From Siphonodentalium dalli (taxonomy: Eukaryota; Mollusca; Scaphopoda; Gadilida; Siphonodentaliidae): 64,000 bases of DNA. Positions 23,890-35,094 of the stretch are shown here, piece by piece. The translations under genes and the position numbers were made by a program. Below the pieces are notes generated by a model that did not search any database, was not told the origin of the DNA, and saw only the letters and a list, made by a program, of their open reading frames with translations. Location: assembly GCA_032622095.1 (NCBI GenBank), contig CP136066.1, forward strand, positions 131,037,917-131,101,916, written 5' to 3'. Position 1 is the stretch's first letter. Every line of letters begins with the position of its first letter.

Positions 23890-24211
23890 GATTCATCAGA
23901 AGAAATGTATTTGACTTATTGAAGCGAATGGCATGTGTAGGAATGGGTTAATTATTTATAAACCGATTAACCAATCGATACCAAAAACTATATGGGTGAG
24001 GCTTGTGTCATTATAAATTTGAATATAAAATACAAACCAATCGTAAAAAAAAATTCTTGAGTTATGGCATCGGATAGAACATGACCATGTATGGATGGAA
24101 AGTGTTAATTATTTCTAAACTGATCAACTGATAGTTACCAAAAACATTATACATATGAGGGGTGTGTCATCATAAACATACACATACAATTTGAACACGA
24201 TCCGATAAAAA

Positions 24212-26172
24212 CAAGACAGTCAAAGACTGTGGGGTCGCTCACCAGACTGCAAAGACTGATAAGACTGGGACTTTGGAGACCATAACAGTCAGAATTTTTC
24301 ATTATCACTTTAAAACAAGTAGATCTAAACAGGATATGTGACTAGAGAGGCTTCATGAATGTAGATCAGTGGATATCAAATTACCAAATCTACCTTGAAA
24401 TTACCAAATCTAACTTGAAATTACCAACTGTACACTAATAATCACCCCTCCTCCAGCTCAAGAAGTCCCCTCTCGCCCGGGCTCCAGACTCCCAAGTCTT
24501 AGGTTGAAATTTCACAACCGACATCTCAAACTTTCTCAATTGTTGGAAATTTTCAATCTCACAAGCGCTTTATATAAAACCATTTAGACATGTTTAAAGC
24601 CCAATTATCCATGGACCCAAAAACACTATATGTATATCAGATTAATCAGTCAGGTAGTTCCAAGGTAGACGTTTTAATGAATTTTGTAATTTAATTATTT
24701 TCTAGACACAAAAGTCTTAAGTCTCCATAGTCCCGTCTTAACGGGTTGACCTCATGTTAACAGATCTGAATCTCAGTCACTAAAGGATCCTCCATAATAT
24801 ATGGTCCAACCTCTCTTGAGAAGTCATTATAAGTATTACTATAGAGACATACAGTTATGTCCCTGTTCCCACCCTATTTGACCAGGATGACCCCATTTGA
24901 ACAAATCTGAACTACAGTCACCAAAGGACCCTTCATACCAAATATGAACCAATTCAACCTGATGGTACACGAGCAATCGTTTTTAAGAATTACTATGGAG
25001 GGCAATAGTTATGGCCCTGGCTTCACAACCATTTGACAGAGTGACCTCATTTGAACAAATCGGAATGTGAGTCACCTAGGGAACATCCACACCAAATATG
25101 AACCCATTCAGTCTTATGATCTAGAGAAGATGTTCAAAGAATTGTTGACAGATGGATGGACGGACAGACAGATGAACAGGTGACAGATGAGAAGTGATGA
25201 CTATAGCTTCTTCTCATGTGAGCTTCAAATTTACATTTCATTGAACAAATCTGTCAGTCACCCCCCCCCCCCAACACTGTGGGGACATCCCTGTGAGAAT
25301 ATGACATACAACATTTATTTGAATGCCAGACTACATTAGCTTAACAAAATTCCCATGACCTTGAGAGCAAGTGCATTCTCTGAGAATTATATTCCATTCA
25401 TGAAACCATCAGCTACCAGTGTCTGAGAGGTGTTGACATAGATAATTAGGTTTTAACAACGGCACACACAGCTTTTTGATACTCCTACAGCTGTGATCAA
25501 AACAAGGATTTTAATGGGGTGAACAAGAGATAACATGGTATGATACAGTGTGGTGTTGCAGGGACAGGAGGTGGGGTGGGGTTGGGTAGCTGTGATATGT
25601 CTAAAAAAATCAAAGGTCAAAATGGTAATTTTTTTTTTTAGAGTTATGTCCCTGGCTCTGCCCCTATTTGACCCAGTGACCCCATTTGAACAAATCTGAA
25701 CCCCAGTCACACAATGTCTCTCTGTACCAAATATAAGCTAAATCGGCCAAATAATTTTTTAGAAGAAGTCATTGTAAGAATTACTATGAGTTATGGCCCT
25801 GGTTTCTCAACTAATTGACCGGGTGACCTCATTTGAACAAATCTGAACACCAGTCACACAAGGACCCTCCATACCAAATATTAGCTAAATCGGCCCAATG
25901 GTTCTGAACAAGAAGTCGTTGTAAGAATTACTATGGAGGAATAGAGTTATGGCCCTGGCTTCGCAACTATTTGACCCAGTGACCTCATTTGAACAAATCT
26001 GAATGAGAGTCACCAAGGGAACATCCACACCAAATATGAACCAATTCGGTCTTCTGGTTTCAGAGGAGAAGATGTTCAAATAATTGTTGACGAACGGACG
26101 GATGGACGGACGGACGACGGACGAAGACTATTGACTATAGCTCCACCGGAGACTTCGTCTCAGGTGAGCTAA
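24212..26172 (+). mobile_element. C-family non-autonomous element, complete copy
   Basis: Starts ACAAGACAGTCAAAGACTGT then GGGGTCGCTCACCAGACTGC, with a 5' hairpin ACAGTC/GACTGT. Ends with the hairpin GGAGACTTCGTCTC and GGTGAGCTAAAA. GCTCACC near the 5' end and GGTGAGC at the 3' end form a subterminal inverted repeat. The body has an AT-rich half (ACCATTTAGACATGTTTAAA) and a run of ~150-bp core units (25020-26090), followed by an ACGG microsatellite. It is inserted in the A run of a B element (GATCCGATAAAAA before, ACTTGAGAAATCGCGTCGG after), as the uninterrupted B copy at 6680 shows. No coding capacity. Confidence 0.8.
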
Positions 26173-26368
26173 AAACACTTGAGAAATCGCGTCGGATAGC
26201 AATTGTCTACGGACATACGGACATACAGGCGGACGGACGGATAGACGGCTAGACGAACGGCGGATGGTTGATTAATCTTTGATAAATAAATTGATTGGAA
26301 ACAAAATGCATCACATTGTTTCCTACCTCGAACCACCCATCAACCCCTGTGTTTGGACTTTTAGTGCA

Positions 26369-26390
26369 ACCCCCCCCCCCCCCCCCCCCA
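26369..26390. repeat. Poly-C run
   Basis: About 21 consecutive C follow GTGCAA. Similar C or G runs occur at 6856, 23347, 25261, 30760, 33085 and 53316. Length at such sites is prone to sequencing error. Confidence 0.9.
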
Positions 26391-26914
26391 GCCGGAAATG
26401 AGGCACACATAATGCATATTTGTGTTCGTTCACCTGTTTAATGTATTGACATCCACGTTGGAGTTGTGCCACTAACTTGAAAATACTTTCATTATTACGT
26501 ATACTAGTCAATATACAAACCATTTCTCACATAGGGATCCACCATAATCGCTCACCAGAAAAAACTGCGACACTGGGAGAGATGGACGACAAATACATCG
26601 CAGCATGGCGTATATATGATCGAATGTGGAACTTTTGACTTATTATATCTTCTGGGAGCATGATCCTGGCTCACTTCTCTGTACAAATGATATTTCTATA
26701 GTTCTACTGAACTGAGTGACTATTTACAGGGTATATCATTATTATTGACGATTATATTATTAGTCTCATTATTATAAACAGCCCCATGTTATAAAAGCAG
26801 ATTTTTCATTAAAACCAACTGGGTAATAAATATTAACCAGAAGAATTAACAAGTTTGACAGTTGGGCGTTTGATGACCAAAGTATATGTTCGATTTCATC
26901 AAGCCTCAATACAT

Positions 26915-27155
26915 TAATATCATTAATGTCTCGAGGGGATTCTATCTGAGCTGAGGTCTCCACATGAAATCACCACATGCACATATATGTTTTCAAAAAC
27001 TATATCCCTAACATTCAGTTTAAAAAGTGGACGGTCGGTCCACTTTTTAAACTGAATGTTAGGGATATAGTTTTTGAAAACATATATGTGCATGTGGTGA
27101 TTTCATGTGGAGACCTCAGCTCAGATAGAATCCCCTCGAGACATTAATGATATTA
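26915..27155. repeat. Perfect 118-bp inverted repeat, 5-base loop
   Basis: Positions 26915-27032 and 27038-27155 are exact reverse complements around the loop GGTCG. The inner arm is TTTAAAAAGTGGAC/GTCCACTTTTTAAA; the outer arm ends at TAATATCATTAATGTC. The flanks beyond both ends do not match. Nothing else in the window is identical to it. It may be a very recent fold-back insertion, an inverted duplication, or an assembly or library artefact. Confidence 0.97.
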
Positions 27156-27159
27156 TCTC

Positions 27160-27560
27160 TACTCTATGTACGTCCAAAAATCAATACATCTTTATTCATC
27201 AATTATATCCAGAACAGTTGTTAAGCTGTTACCACATTATAACTCGCTGAACAAATTTAAAATCTGAAATATTTAATCGAACGCATGCTCAAGGTCGCGT
27301 TACACACGGGTGCCACCAGAGCATACACTGGGACATGCAGATGTGACTCATTCCTCAACTGCAGTGATTCGAGAATGTTTAACATTGTATGTTGGGTAAT
27401 CGCACTAGATACACCGGGAAAAAAACAAGTATTGTGCATCAAAGATGGTTCTGGTCGAGCTTTTTTGTACATAACAGTGAATCTGTCAGACCGAGAATCA
27501 CTAACAATAGACGGAATAAAGAACCAAAACTAAGGTTCTAAGTATTAACGCCCGCCAACC
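27160..27560. other. No supported gene
   Basis: Overlapping opposite-strand open frames at 27257-27533 show no recognised domain. Only one could be real and nothing supports either. Confidence 0.4.
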
Positions 27561-27564
27561 GCCC

Positions 27565-27612
27565 CTCGCTAAGTCGAGTTTTGATAAACTCGCTAAGTCG
27601 AGTTTTGATAAA
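27565..27612 (+). repeat. 24-bp perfect tandem duplication
   Basis: CTCGCTAAGTCGAGTTTTGA TAAA occurs twice head to tail, followed by an A run and a further CTCGACC. The unit itself contains CTCG...CGAG. Confidence 0.9.
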
Positions 27613-27629
27613 AAAAATCTCGACCAAAA

Positions 27630-30170
27630 ATAAACAGTCAATAACTGTGGGTCGCTCACCAGACTGTAAAGATTGAGAAGACTGGGACTCTGATGACCAC
27701 GGGTACGACAGTCAGTACTTGACGAAATCACGTGAGACAAGTAGTTCCAAACATGGACATAGCTGGAGGTTCTCAGGTGAGCAGGGCTCTTCACCTTGAA
27801 CTTTATAATTGCACACCACTGACAACCTCTTACCTTTTAAAGAAGACAACCATACCACAGTACTAAGTTCACAAAAATCCTTTTGCACATCCCTCTTAGG
27901 TTGAATTTTACAACTGGTACCAGTACTTCAAGCTATCAAACTTTTGAAAATGACCACCTGACACCCCCATATAAATGTGTGTCCAATTCTGTCCAACAGT
28001 TTAACATGAAGTAGGAACATATGGACTGTTGATTTTAAAACATATATGTTGGAAAATCAAACCAAACTATGAGAACAATTCTAACCTATGTTTGGTGTGA
28101 ACATCTAATCTACAACTAATATTGTATCAGGCATGAAATTTTCAACTGTTGAAATTTTGATCAAAGTAGGGGGTCAAAACTCCAACCCCTCTACTCTCCC
28201 TCCCCATTGCCTCAAATAGTGCCCACACCAGGCTGCCTATAAATCAATATTATACCAGTACCAAGCAGCATAGATGAGAGTTAAATCTCTTATCACTGCC
28301 CTATTAGAACAAATGTGAATCACCAATTATGAGCTCCATTAATCTAGTAATATCACAATCAGGGTATGATTTCACCTGGATAAGCGGTGGTTAAGAAAAT
28401 AATATTGGAACAGCCAAGCCTGTATTTAGTGTGTCTGACCTTTGCACAATAGGGTCCCCAAAAGGTGAATTTAATTACAATATTCCGCAAGGTGGGCTAG
28501 CATAACCAAATTCAACCTCTTTTCCTAACGAGAAGCCGATCACGATCGGCAGATGTTAACCCATCCCTTGGCGATAAAAATTAATATGATCGGATAAATG
28601 AGAGTTTTGGTGTTGAATTATAGAGTATACTGTTATGTACTATTGTAGACAAATGTACATAACACAAATTATTGGAATTTATGGGTCACTGGCATTTATA
28701 TAAGAGAATGCGCTGGTACAGGATCTGTAATGCTAAACCGCCACAGACAGCAAGCCCATCGGTTAAATGTGTAGGTGTGACCTGGACATGGAATACTTGG
28801 GTTAAGAGAGTCCAATTTAAGTTTACAATAATAATGTGTCCTAGTATACAGATAAACAACCTCACCACTGACCCATTAATATCAATTATATAGCAGAGCT
28901 GTCAAAATATCACAGGAATTGTTTATGTTGAACACTGACCTCTCTATTAAACCAATAACAATTATAATGATATCAGACCATCTGAAGATATAACTCTGCA
29001 GCACAGATGTCCAAGTCTACTGTTAATATCATGTGATGTTTATTGTTGAATCTTTATTTTAAATTAGATGCCATAACCTACTTTATCAGATTATTTGCAC
29101 ATTGGCATAAGAGACATCAGAAAATAATATAGCCTTATCAATAGCTAAGTAGTCCAAAGGCAATTGGTGAATTGGATTTAATGTTGCTCCAAACAGATTT
29201 ACCAGTACATAACACAAGATTTTGGACCGATTTAATCAAATTTGGTGTGGTGATTCGGGGTACTCTTGGCAGAGTTATAATGCTGTTAGTTTTTCAAATT
29301 TTTTTAACTTAAAAAAAATTAAAGGGACACATTGGAAATCTTTTTATCAACTTTTATCATAATCATCAATATCTTAATGAAAACAAATGACAATGTCATT
29401 TTTTTTTATTATTATTATTATAAAAGTAAAAAATAAATTAAAAAAAAATCGATTTTTTTTTCAATTTTTTTTCTCGAAAAAGGGTCATAACTCCTTTAAA
29501 ATTAATCGGATCAAACCCATATTCGAACTCGATCTGTATTTTGGGCTGTGAAACTCACATACCAAATTTGGTTCCAATTAGAAAAAAATATGTTTGAGTT
29601 ATGGCAGAATGCGTGAATTCTAAGTTGAAAAGGGGCCATAACTCTGTAACAAAATCTCGGATCAAACCCAAATTCGAACTTGATCTGTATTTTGGGCTGA
29701 GAAACCCATATAAAAATTTGGTTTCGATCGGATAGAAAATGTTTGAGTTATCGCATTACTCGTAAAGTGTCTACAGACAGACGGACGGACAGACAGACGG
29801 ACGAACGACGAGTGGTCAATCCGGACAACGACACTATGTTTACCATACTATGGTATGGGTAAACACAAAAATGACACAATTTGAACAAATCCGAACCCCG
29901 GTCACCCAAGGCCCCTCCATACCAAATATAAGATATAGAGGCCCAATGGTTCTTGAGAAGAAATTGTTTTAAGAATTACTATGGAGGGAAAGAGTTAGGG
30001 CTGGCTTTGCACCTATTTGATCTGATGAACTTATTTGAACAAATCTGATTGTGAGTCACCTAGGGAACATGCACACCAAAATATATAAACACATTCGGTC
30101 TTTAATATGGAGAAGAAAACAATTGTTGATAGACGAATTAATAGACATCCCAACAGACATACGGATAGAG
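27630..30170 (+). mobile_element. C-family element split by an A element
   Basis: The 5' end reads AACAGTCAATAACTGTGGGT then CGCTCACCAGACTG. The body continues to 28527 with a fold-back unit (GGTCCCCAAAAGGTGAATTT). After the A insertion (28528-29868) the C core repeats resume (ACACAATTTGAACAAATCCG, CCAAATATAAG). The copy peters out near 30170 in a decayed microsatellite without the terminal hairpin. Confidence 0.65.
28528..29868 (+). mobile_element. A-family element, copy 2, complete
   Basis: ACGAGAAGCCGATCACGATC begins it. The body matches the copy at 492 closely (AATGAGAGTTTTGGTGTT, GGTGTGACCTGGACATGGAA). It has two GGGTCATAACTC / GGGCCATAACTC tandem units, GTGTCTACAGACAGACGGAC and the end GTTTACCATACTATGGTATG then GGTAAACACAAAA, a hairpin with TTTACCATA/TATGGTA pairing. 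Length ~1.34 kb. It sits inside a C element whose core repeats continue on both sides. Confidence 0.8.
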
Positions 30171-30204
30171 GGACAGAAGACAAATTCAATCCAATATACC
30201 CCCA

Positions 30205-30520
30205 ATTTTTCTTCACTGGATAAGTGGTGGTTAAGAAAATAATATGAAACAGCCAAGCCTGAATTTAGTGTGTCTGACATTTGCAGAATGAGGTCCCCAA
30301 AAGGTGAATTTAATGAAACTATTCTGCAAGGTGGGCTAGCATCACCAAATTCACCCTAATTATGATTAGGCCTCAATTGCCATGGGAAACCTAGAAACAG
30401 ATTGAAGTTCTACAGTTGAAGTTGGTGATGCACACCCATTGAGCACCTCAATTATGCATTGTATCTTCTGCAAATTAGGGGACTTAGAAACTGAACAGAA
30501 GGAAAAAAGTCTCTTTTTTT
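30205..30520 (+). repeat. C-internal fold-back and flanking module, extra copy
   Basis: GATAAGTGGTGGTTAAGAAA at 30218 repeats the stretch at 28380 (GATAAGCGGTGGTTAAGAAA), followed by AACAGCCAAGCCTG and the fold-back unit with GAATGAGGTCCCCAAAAGGT and GGGCTAGCATCACCAAATTC. The module CAGTTGAAGTTGGTGATG ... GCACCTCAATTATG also appears in the 52 and 55 kb copies. Confidence 0.65.
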
Positions 30521-30884
30521 ATTTGATAATAACAAATAACAAAATAGCAGTTGTTTACAAAAGCCAGTCTAATAACATTATAATCTCTAATCTCAATTAA
30601 TGACATGACTTTGTCTCTCTAAAGCTACCTGACAGTCCTCTGGCAGATATAATACTGGCAGATATAATAACTGCTTCTGGTGACAGGTAAGTTGTGATTG
30701 ATATGATATGGGGTGTAGGGCTGTTGGTTGGGGCAGGGTGGGGCCCGTGTCATGTGGGAGGGGGGGGGGGGTGATGGAAAGTTTCTGTGATTTCATTAAA
30801 GATTAAAGTTTCAAAACTCTGAGGATGTTATAATGGTGTTAGTTTTTCAAATTTTATAACATGTTTAAAAAAAAAAATTAAATG

Positions 30885-31138
30885 AAATTTTAGAATTCGT
30901 TGTAATAATTACTATGGTTGGAAAGAGTTATGGTCTTAGCTTTGCAACTATTTGACCGGGTGACCTCATTTGAACAAATCTGAATGCGATTCACCTGGGG
31001 AACATCCAAACCAAATATGAACCCATTCGGTCTTACGGTTCTGGAGGAGAAGATGATTCTTGACGGACGGACGGACGGATAGACGGACGAGTGATGACTA
31101 TAGCTCCATAAGGAGACTTCGTCTCAGGTGAGCTAAAA
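30885..31138 (+). repeat. C-family 3' part with hairpin end
   Basis: One and a half core units (AGAGTTATGGTCTTAGCTTT, GGGTGACCTCATTTGAACAA), an ACGG microsatellite and a slightly altered terminal hairpin (CTCCATAAGGAGACTTCGTC, GGTGAGCTAAAAA). Confidence 0.75.
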
Positions 31139-31139
31139 A

Positions 31140-32766
31140 GCGAAGATAGGCAATGCTGTGGAAAACACAATAAACAATTTCAATATATCAACGTCATATT
31201 TATATCATGATCATGATATTAAAATCTTTAAAAATATACCTTTATGCATGATGTATATATAGGCAAAAGAGGCTTGAAGTAATCTGCGATTCGATATTTT
31301 TTTTAAACAAATACGTCTTTTCATTGAAGGAATTATTGCAATATACCAATTATAGGGAGACGTGTATTCACTGCAAGACACATTGGGTATTAAATATGCC
31401 AGGATGCGATCGTGTAATATTGGATGTTCATAACCATTACCAGATAAAAACAGACTTAACTGTAACTGTTCCCTGCACTCCACAATTCTGATTTACATAT
31501 ATATATATCGCTCTTGAGTTGTTGGTAACCTTGACTATTATAAGAACCCAAGTATTAGATAAGATAGAAAATCTGAATAGTGAAAGGGAAATGAGCCGCA
31601 CGTTTGAGGCATTCCGTTTTATAGATATTTTGACAAGGAATTGCGTGTGCAGAGCTGTCGAATTAGCATGGCCTAGATATCAAAATCATAGCTAACGGCA
31701 GTCTCGACATGCAGAACTGTCAGTTTTTTTCGAATCGTGTAATGAGGGTAAATCCATGGGGTTAATTTACTGGATGAAACAAGTTAATATTGGTCATTAG
31801 CTGTATTTTAACGATAAGGCCGGAAGTATGCGTTTTTTCTTCTTTTATTAAATTAGTTGCGGGTTTAACGGTGCAGTTTGATCTACTATAATCATTTCAC
31901 ACTGTTGCTCATCTGCTTCCGAAAGTCTTTCCTGTCCCGTTTTATGTTTTACTTCCATTTTGATCAATTCTCTTTCGATTCAGATTTTTTAAAATGTTTT
32001 TGGAAGTTATCAGGCAAGTGAATTTGTCAACATGTATTTTGGTAATTGTGACAACCTCACATGAATAAAAAATGAATACAGCCCGTGACGAACTGTTATT
32101 TCACCCTTATTTGCGTTCAAAGGGCATTTCAACTAATTCAAGTGACAATGCAAATGTCGAGTTGATTTCTTTCGAGCCAGCCGACATATCGTAATGTAAT
32201 CTTCAGATGTATAGTAACTTATTTAAACATATCTATGACCAATAATAACTGGGTATCATTAGTTATACATGCAGGAAATCAGCATGGCGCTTAGATTGAC
32301 TCTTACATTAGGTTTCCGTCGATCTAGTGCGATCACTAGACAAGAGCGAACAATCACTATATATGAAAAATCGAATTCTACGACCACCGGGTTAGAGATA
32401 TCTTATTATTTCCGACATCGTCATTTTTGTCACTCGAAATCACGCACTCGATTCGACGTCAATTCATCCCCATCTAAAATTATGTCTTCACTTCCCAGTT
32501 ATACCCCAGGGTGTGGACTATGAGGAGACATTTATTGCAAGTCATAAGATATTTTTTATTGCCCGGGAACAATACTTATTAGTTGATTCCATCGATCGTC
32601 TATGTTTCCGTTTTCGACGCATCGCTAAATCGTTCCTCTTGACTCATCGCCGAGATGCTTTTAACTGTATGACATCATAAGGGTGAATGGGGGAGATTTT
32701 CATCGGGTCAGTTTTTCCGCCCGAGGGACCTTCACCTTGAAACGGGTACCCACACATGATCTAATA
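31140..32766. other. No recognised feature
   Basis: The least repetitive stretch of this part. Open frames at 31211-31483 (minus, 90 residues) and 32269-32523 (plus, 84 residues) show no recognised family. If host exons exist in the window they could be in stretches like this, but I see no supported splice structure. Confidence 0.4.
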
Positions 32767-32971
32767 TCTATTTTGGGACTTCTGTCTGTTTGTTTGTCTG
32801 TTAGCTATAGCCGGGAAAACTGCTGGACGGATTTTGACGAAATTTGATACCTATGGGTGTTTTTGTCCGGGGAGTGTTTTGGACGGATCAAATCGTGACT
32901 CTGACCTGACATTGACCTTCAAAATGGTCAATTCAAGGTCAAAGCCCGGACGAAGTCGGGTCACCTGCTAG
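32767..32971 (+). mobile_element. Short non-autonomous Helitron
   Basis: Helitrons begin TC after a host A and end with a hairpin, a short spacer and CTRR before a host T. Here the 5' end is A|TCTATTTTGGGACTTCTG and the 3' end is CCCGGACGAAGTCGGG (a CCCG.AC/GTCGGG stem with GAA loop), TCACCTG and CTAG|T. The 205-bp body includes GTTAGCTATAGCCGGGAAAA, TTTTGACGAAATTTGATACC and TCAAGGTCAAA. It has no coding capacity, so movement would depend on a Rep/helicase enzyme encoded elsewhere. Confidence 0.8.
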
Positions 32972-33571
32972 TGGAATATATACATGGACAAATTGATTGC
33001 CGAGAATCATGTGTTTGGAGTGTCATATAGAGTGGACAATTTCCTTAATATGTGAGCGTGTCTGCATGTGTGTGTGTCTGTGTTGGGGGGGGGGGGTAGC
33101 ATGTAACTACATGTACATATACGAGTAGCAATGGAAATAAATAAAGTTCCGGGTCATATATACTCGACACCGTACACATATATAAAAATGGGATTGGAGT
33201 TGTGCCTCAGGGAGGTTCCATTATCAGCTGGACTTCGTATATAAATTTCGCCAGATTCATTATAATTCTTTTATTATTTGATGTGAAAAGGGCGTTCAGT
33301 TTGCAGATGTTCGGCCGATAATAATAACTTTTTAAATATTTTGTTCTTGGTTCGCTCAATAAGGGACACTTAAGTATTACGTGGGTATTCGTCACTAACT
33401 TCCCTTTTGCAAACTTGCACTTTCTATCTGATCTGCTTTCGTTTGTCCATGATCCTGTTTCTATGGGGAGGCGGTGGTTTTTAGTTCTGAATTTGGCAAA
33501 CCGCAATACTACACTTTGGTTTCTCAGTGAGAAGTAGGTCTCCTTTTTCAAATCCAGTTTAATGATATTAT

Positions 33572-34798
33572 ACGAGAGGCCGATCACGATCGGCAGATGT
33601 TAACCCATCCCTTGGCGATAGTAAATTACTATGATCGGAATCATAAATGAGAGTTTTGGTGTTGAATTATAGAGTATACTGTTATGTACTATTATAGACA
33701 AATAAATGTACATAACACAAATTATTGGAATGTATGGGTCACCCGCATTTATATAAAGAGAATGCACTGGTACAGCTAAACCACCACAGCCTTGGGTTAA
33801 ATGTGAAAGGTGGCCTGGACATGGAATGCTTGGGTTAAGAGGGTCCAATTTAAGTTTAGAATAATAATGTATCAAATTCTACCAACAATATAGTATACAG
33901 ATAAGCCACCTGACTGCTGACCCATTAATATCAATTATATAGCAGAGCTGTCAAAAAATCACAAGAATTGTTTATGTTGAACACTGACTTCTCTATTAAA
34001 CCAATAACAATTATAATGACCTCAGACCATCTGAAGATATCACTCTACAGCACAGATGTCCAAGTCTACCATGTGATGTTTATTGTTGAATCTTTATTTA
34101 CCATAGCTTTCTTTATCAGATTATTTGCACATCAATGTGCATAAGAGACATCAGAAAATAATATAGCCTTATCAATAGCTAAGTAGTCCAAAGGCATGGG
34201 GTGCAATTGGTGAATTGGGTTTAAAGTCGCTCCAAACAAATTTACCAGTACATAACACAAGATTATGGACCGATTTAAACCAAATTTGGTGTAGTGACTC
34301 GGGGTACCCTTGGCAGAGTTATAATGGTGTTAGTTTTTCAAATTTTGTTATTTTGTTATTTTTTTGTTTTTATTATTTAAAAAAAAAAAATTTGATTATA
34401 TATTATTTTTATTTATTTATTCTTATTCATTTTTTTTGAGTGAATATATTTTTTCGAAAAAGGGCCATAACTCAGTTAAATATAGTCGGATCGAACCCAT
34501 ATTCGAACTCGATCTGTATTTTGGGTTGAGAAACTCACTTTCAAATGATACTTTGGTATACAACACAAACAAATAGGTATTATTATTATTTTACTTCATA
34601 AAAAGGCCCACTTAATTTTCGAGTCGCCAATTATTATTTTTTATAGTGACTTGATATACATGCGTAAAGTGTCTACGGACAGTGTCTACGGACAGACAGA
34701 CAGACAGACGGACGGAGCGACGGACGGACTGACGCACGACGAGTTGTCAATCCGGACAACGACACTATATTTACCATACTATGGTATGGGTAAACATA
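33572..34798 (+). mobile_element. A-family element, copy 3
   Basis: Starts ACGAGAGGCCGATCACGATC and ends TTTACCATACTATGGTATGG GTAAACATAA. Because the LINE on either side reads through without loss, its ends are fixed to within about two bases and no clear target duplication is seen (host TATTATA|AAATGTGTCC). That is expected for Helitron/Helentron-type movement. The body is interrupted at 34544-34657 by sequence also found at 35037. Confidence 0.8.
34544..34657 (+). repeat. 114-bp segment duplicated at 35037-35151
   Basis: ATGATACTTTGGTATACAAC, ACAAACAAATAGGTATTATT and GGCCCACTTAATTTTCGAGT through GTGACTTGATATAC occur in both places with only a few differences. The first copy replaces part of an A element's tandem-repeat region; the second begins at the LINE boundary and runs into a TIR element. 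Confidence 0.85.
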
Positions 34799-35094
34799 AA
34801 AATGTGTCCTTATTCGAAGATAAAATGCTTCCTCGCCATTATTGGAGGTAAGCATCATTGATTCTGTTCTTGATTAATCGGTTGTACGTATTTATTTTCG
34901 GTACTGACTGGTAAATCCAGATATTCGATATTCCTAGTTCATTCAGAGTGTTGTGTACGTATTCGAGCCATGTATTTCTCTTTTGCATAGTTATTATTCT
35001 GCATGCTATTCAGATATTCAGATAGTATGTAAGTTAATGATGATACTTTGGTATACAACACAAACAAATAGGTATTATTATTATTTTACTTCAT

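Larger units (their letters stand above)
22379..26262 (+). mobile_element. B-family element carrying two nested insertions
   Basis: Begins ACGAGATGCCGATCACGATC, then GGCAGATGTTTAACCCATAC. After a divergent stretch it follows the B body: the CAATACCAAAATC.ATACA module, GATATGAGATTCATCAG, AACCAATCGATACCAAAAAC, GAACACGATCCGATAAAAA, then (beyond the C insertion) CGCGTCGGATAGCAATTGTC and an ACGG microsatellite ending near GCGGATGGTTGAT. The terminal hairpin is missing. A MITE (23348-23889) and a complete C element (24212-26172) interrupt it; removing them restores the arrangement of the copy at 4491. Confidence 0.7.
33207..35036 (-). pseudogene. LINE 3' half, minus strand, split by an A element
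   Basis: Right part (34799-35036), minus strand: NTWLEYVHNTLNELGISNIW and NRLIKNRINDAYLQ, ending SSNKDT. Left part (33207-33571): FYNIIKLDLKKETYF, AKFRTKNHRLPIETGSWTN and LKCPLLSEPRTKYLKSYYYR, to a stop at 33207. Together they parallel the copy at 9950-10514 without a gap (SSNKCAFYRIIKTEF there), so the A element at 33572-34798 inserted between two adjacent codons. The zinc-knuckle cysteines are partly lost (CKFAKGKLVTNTHVILKC) and there is a stop after DAYLQ. Confidence 0.85.
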
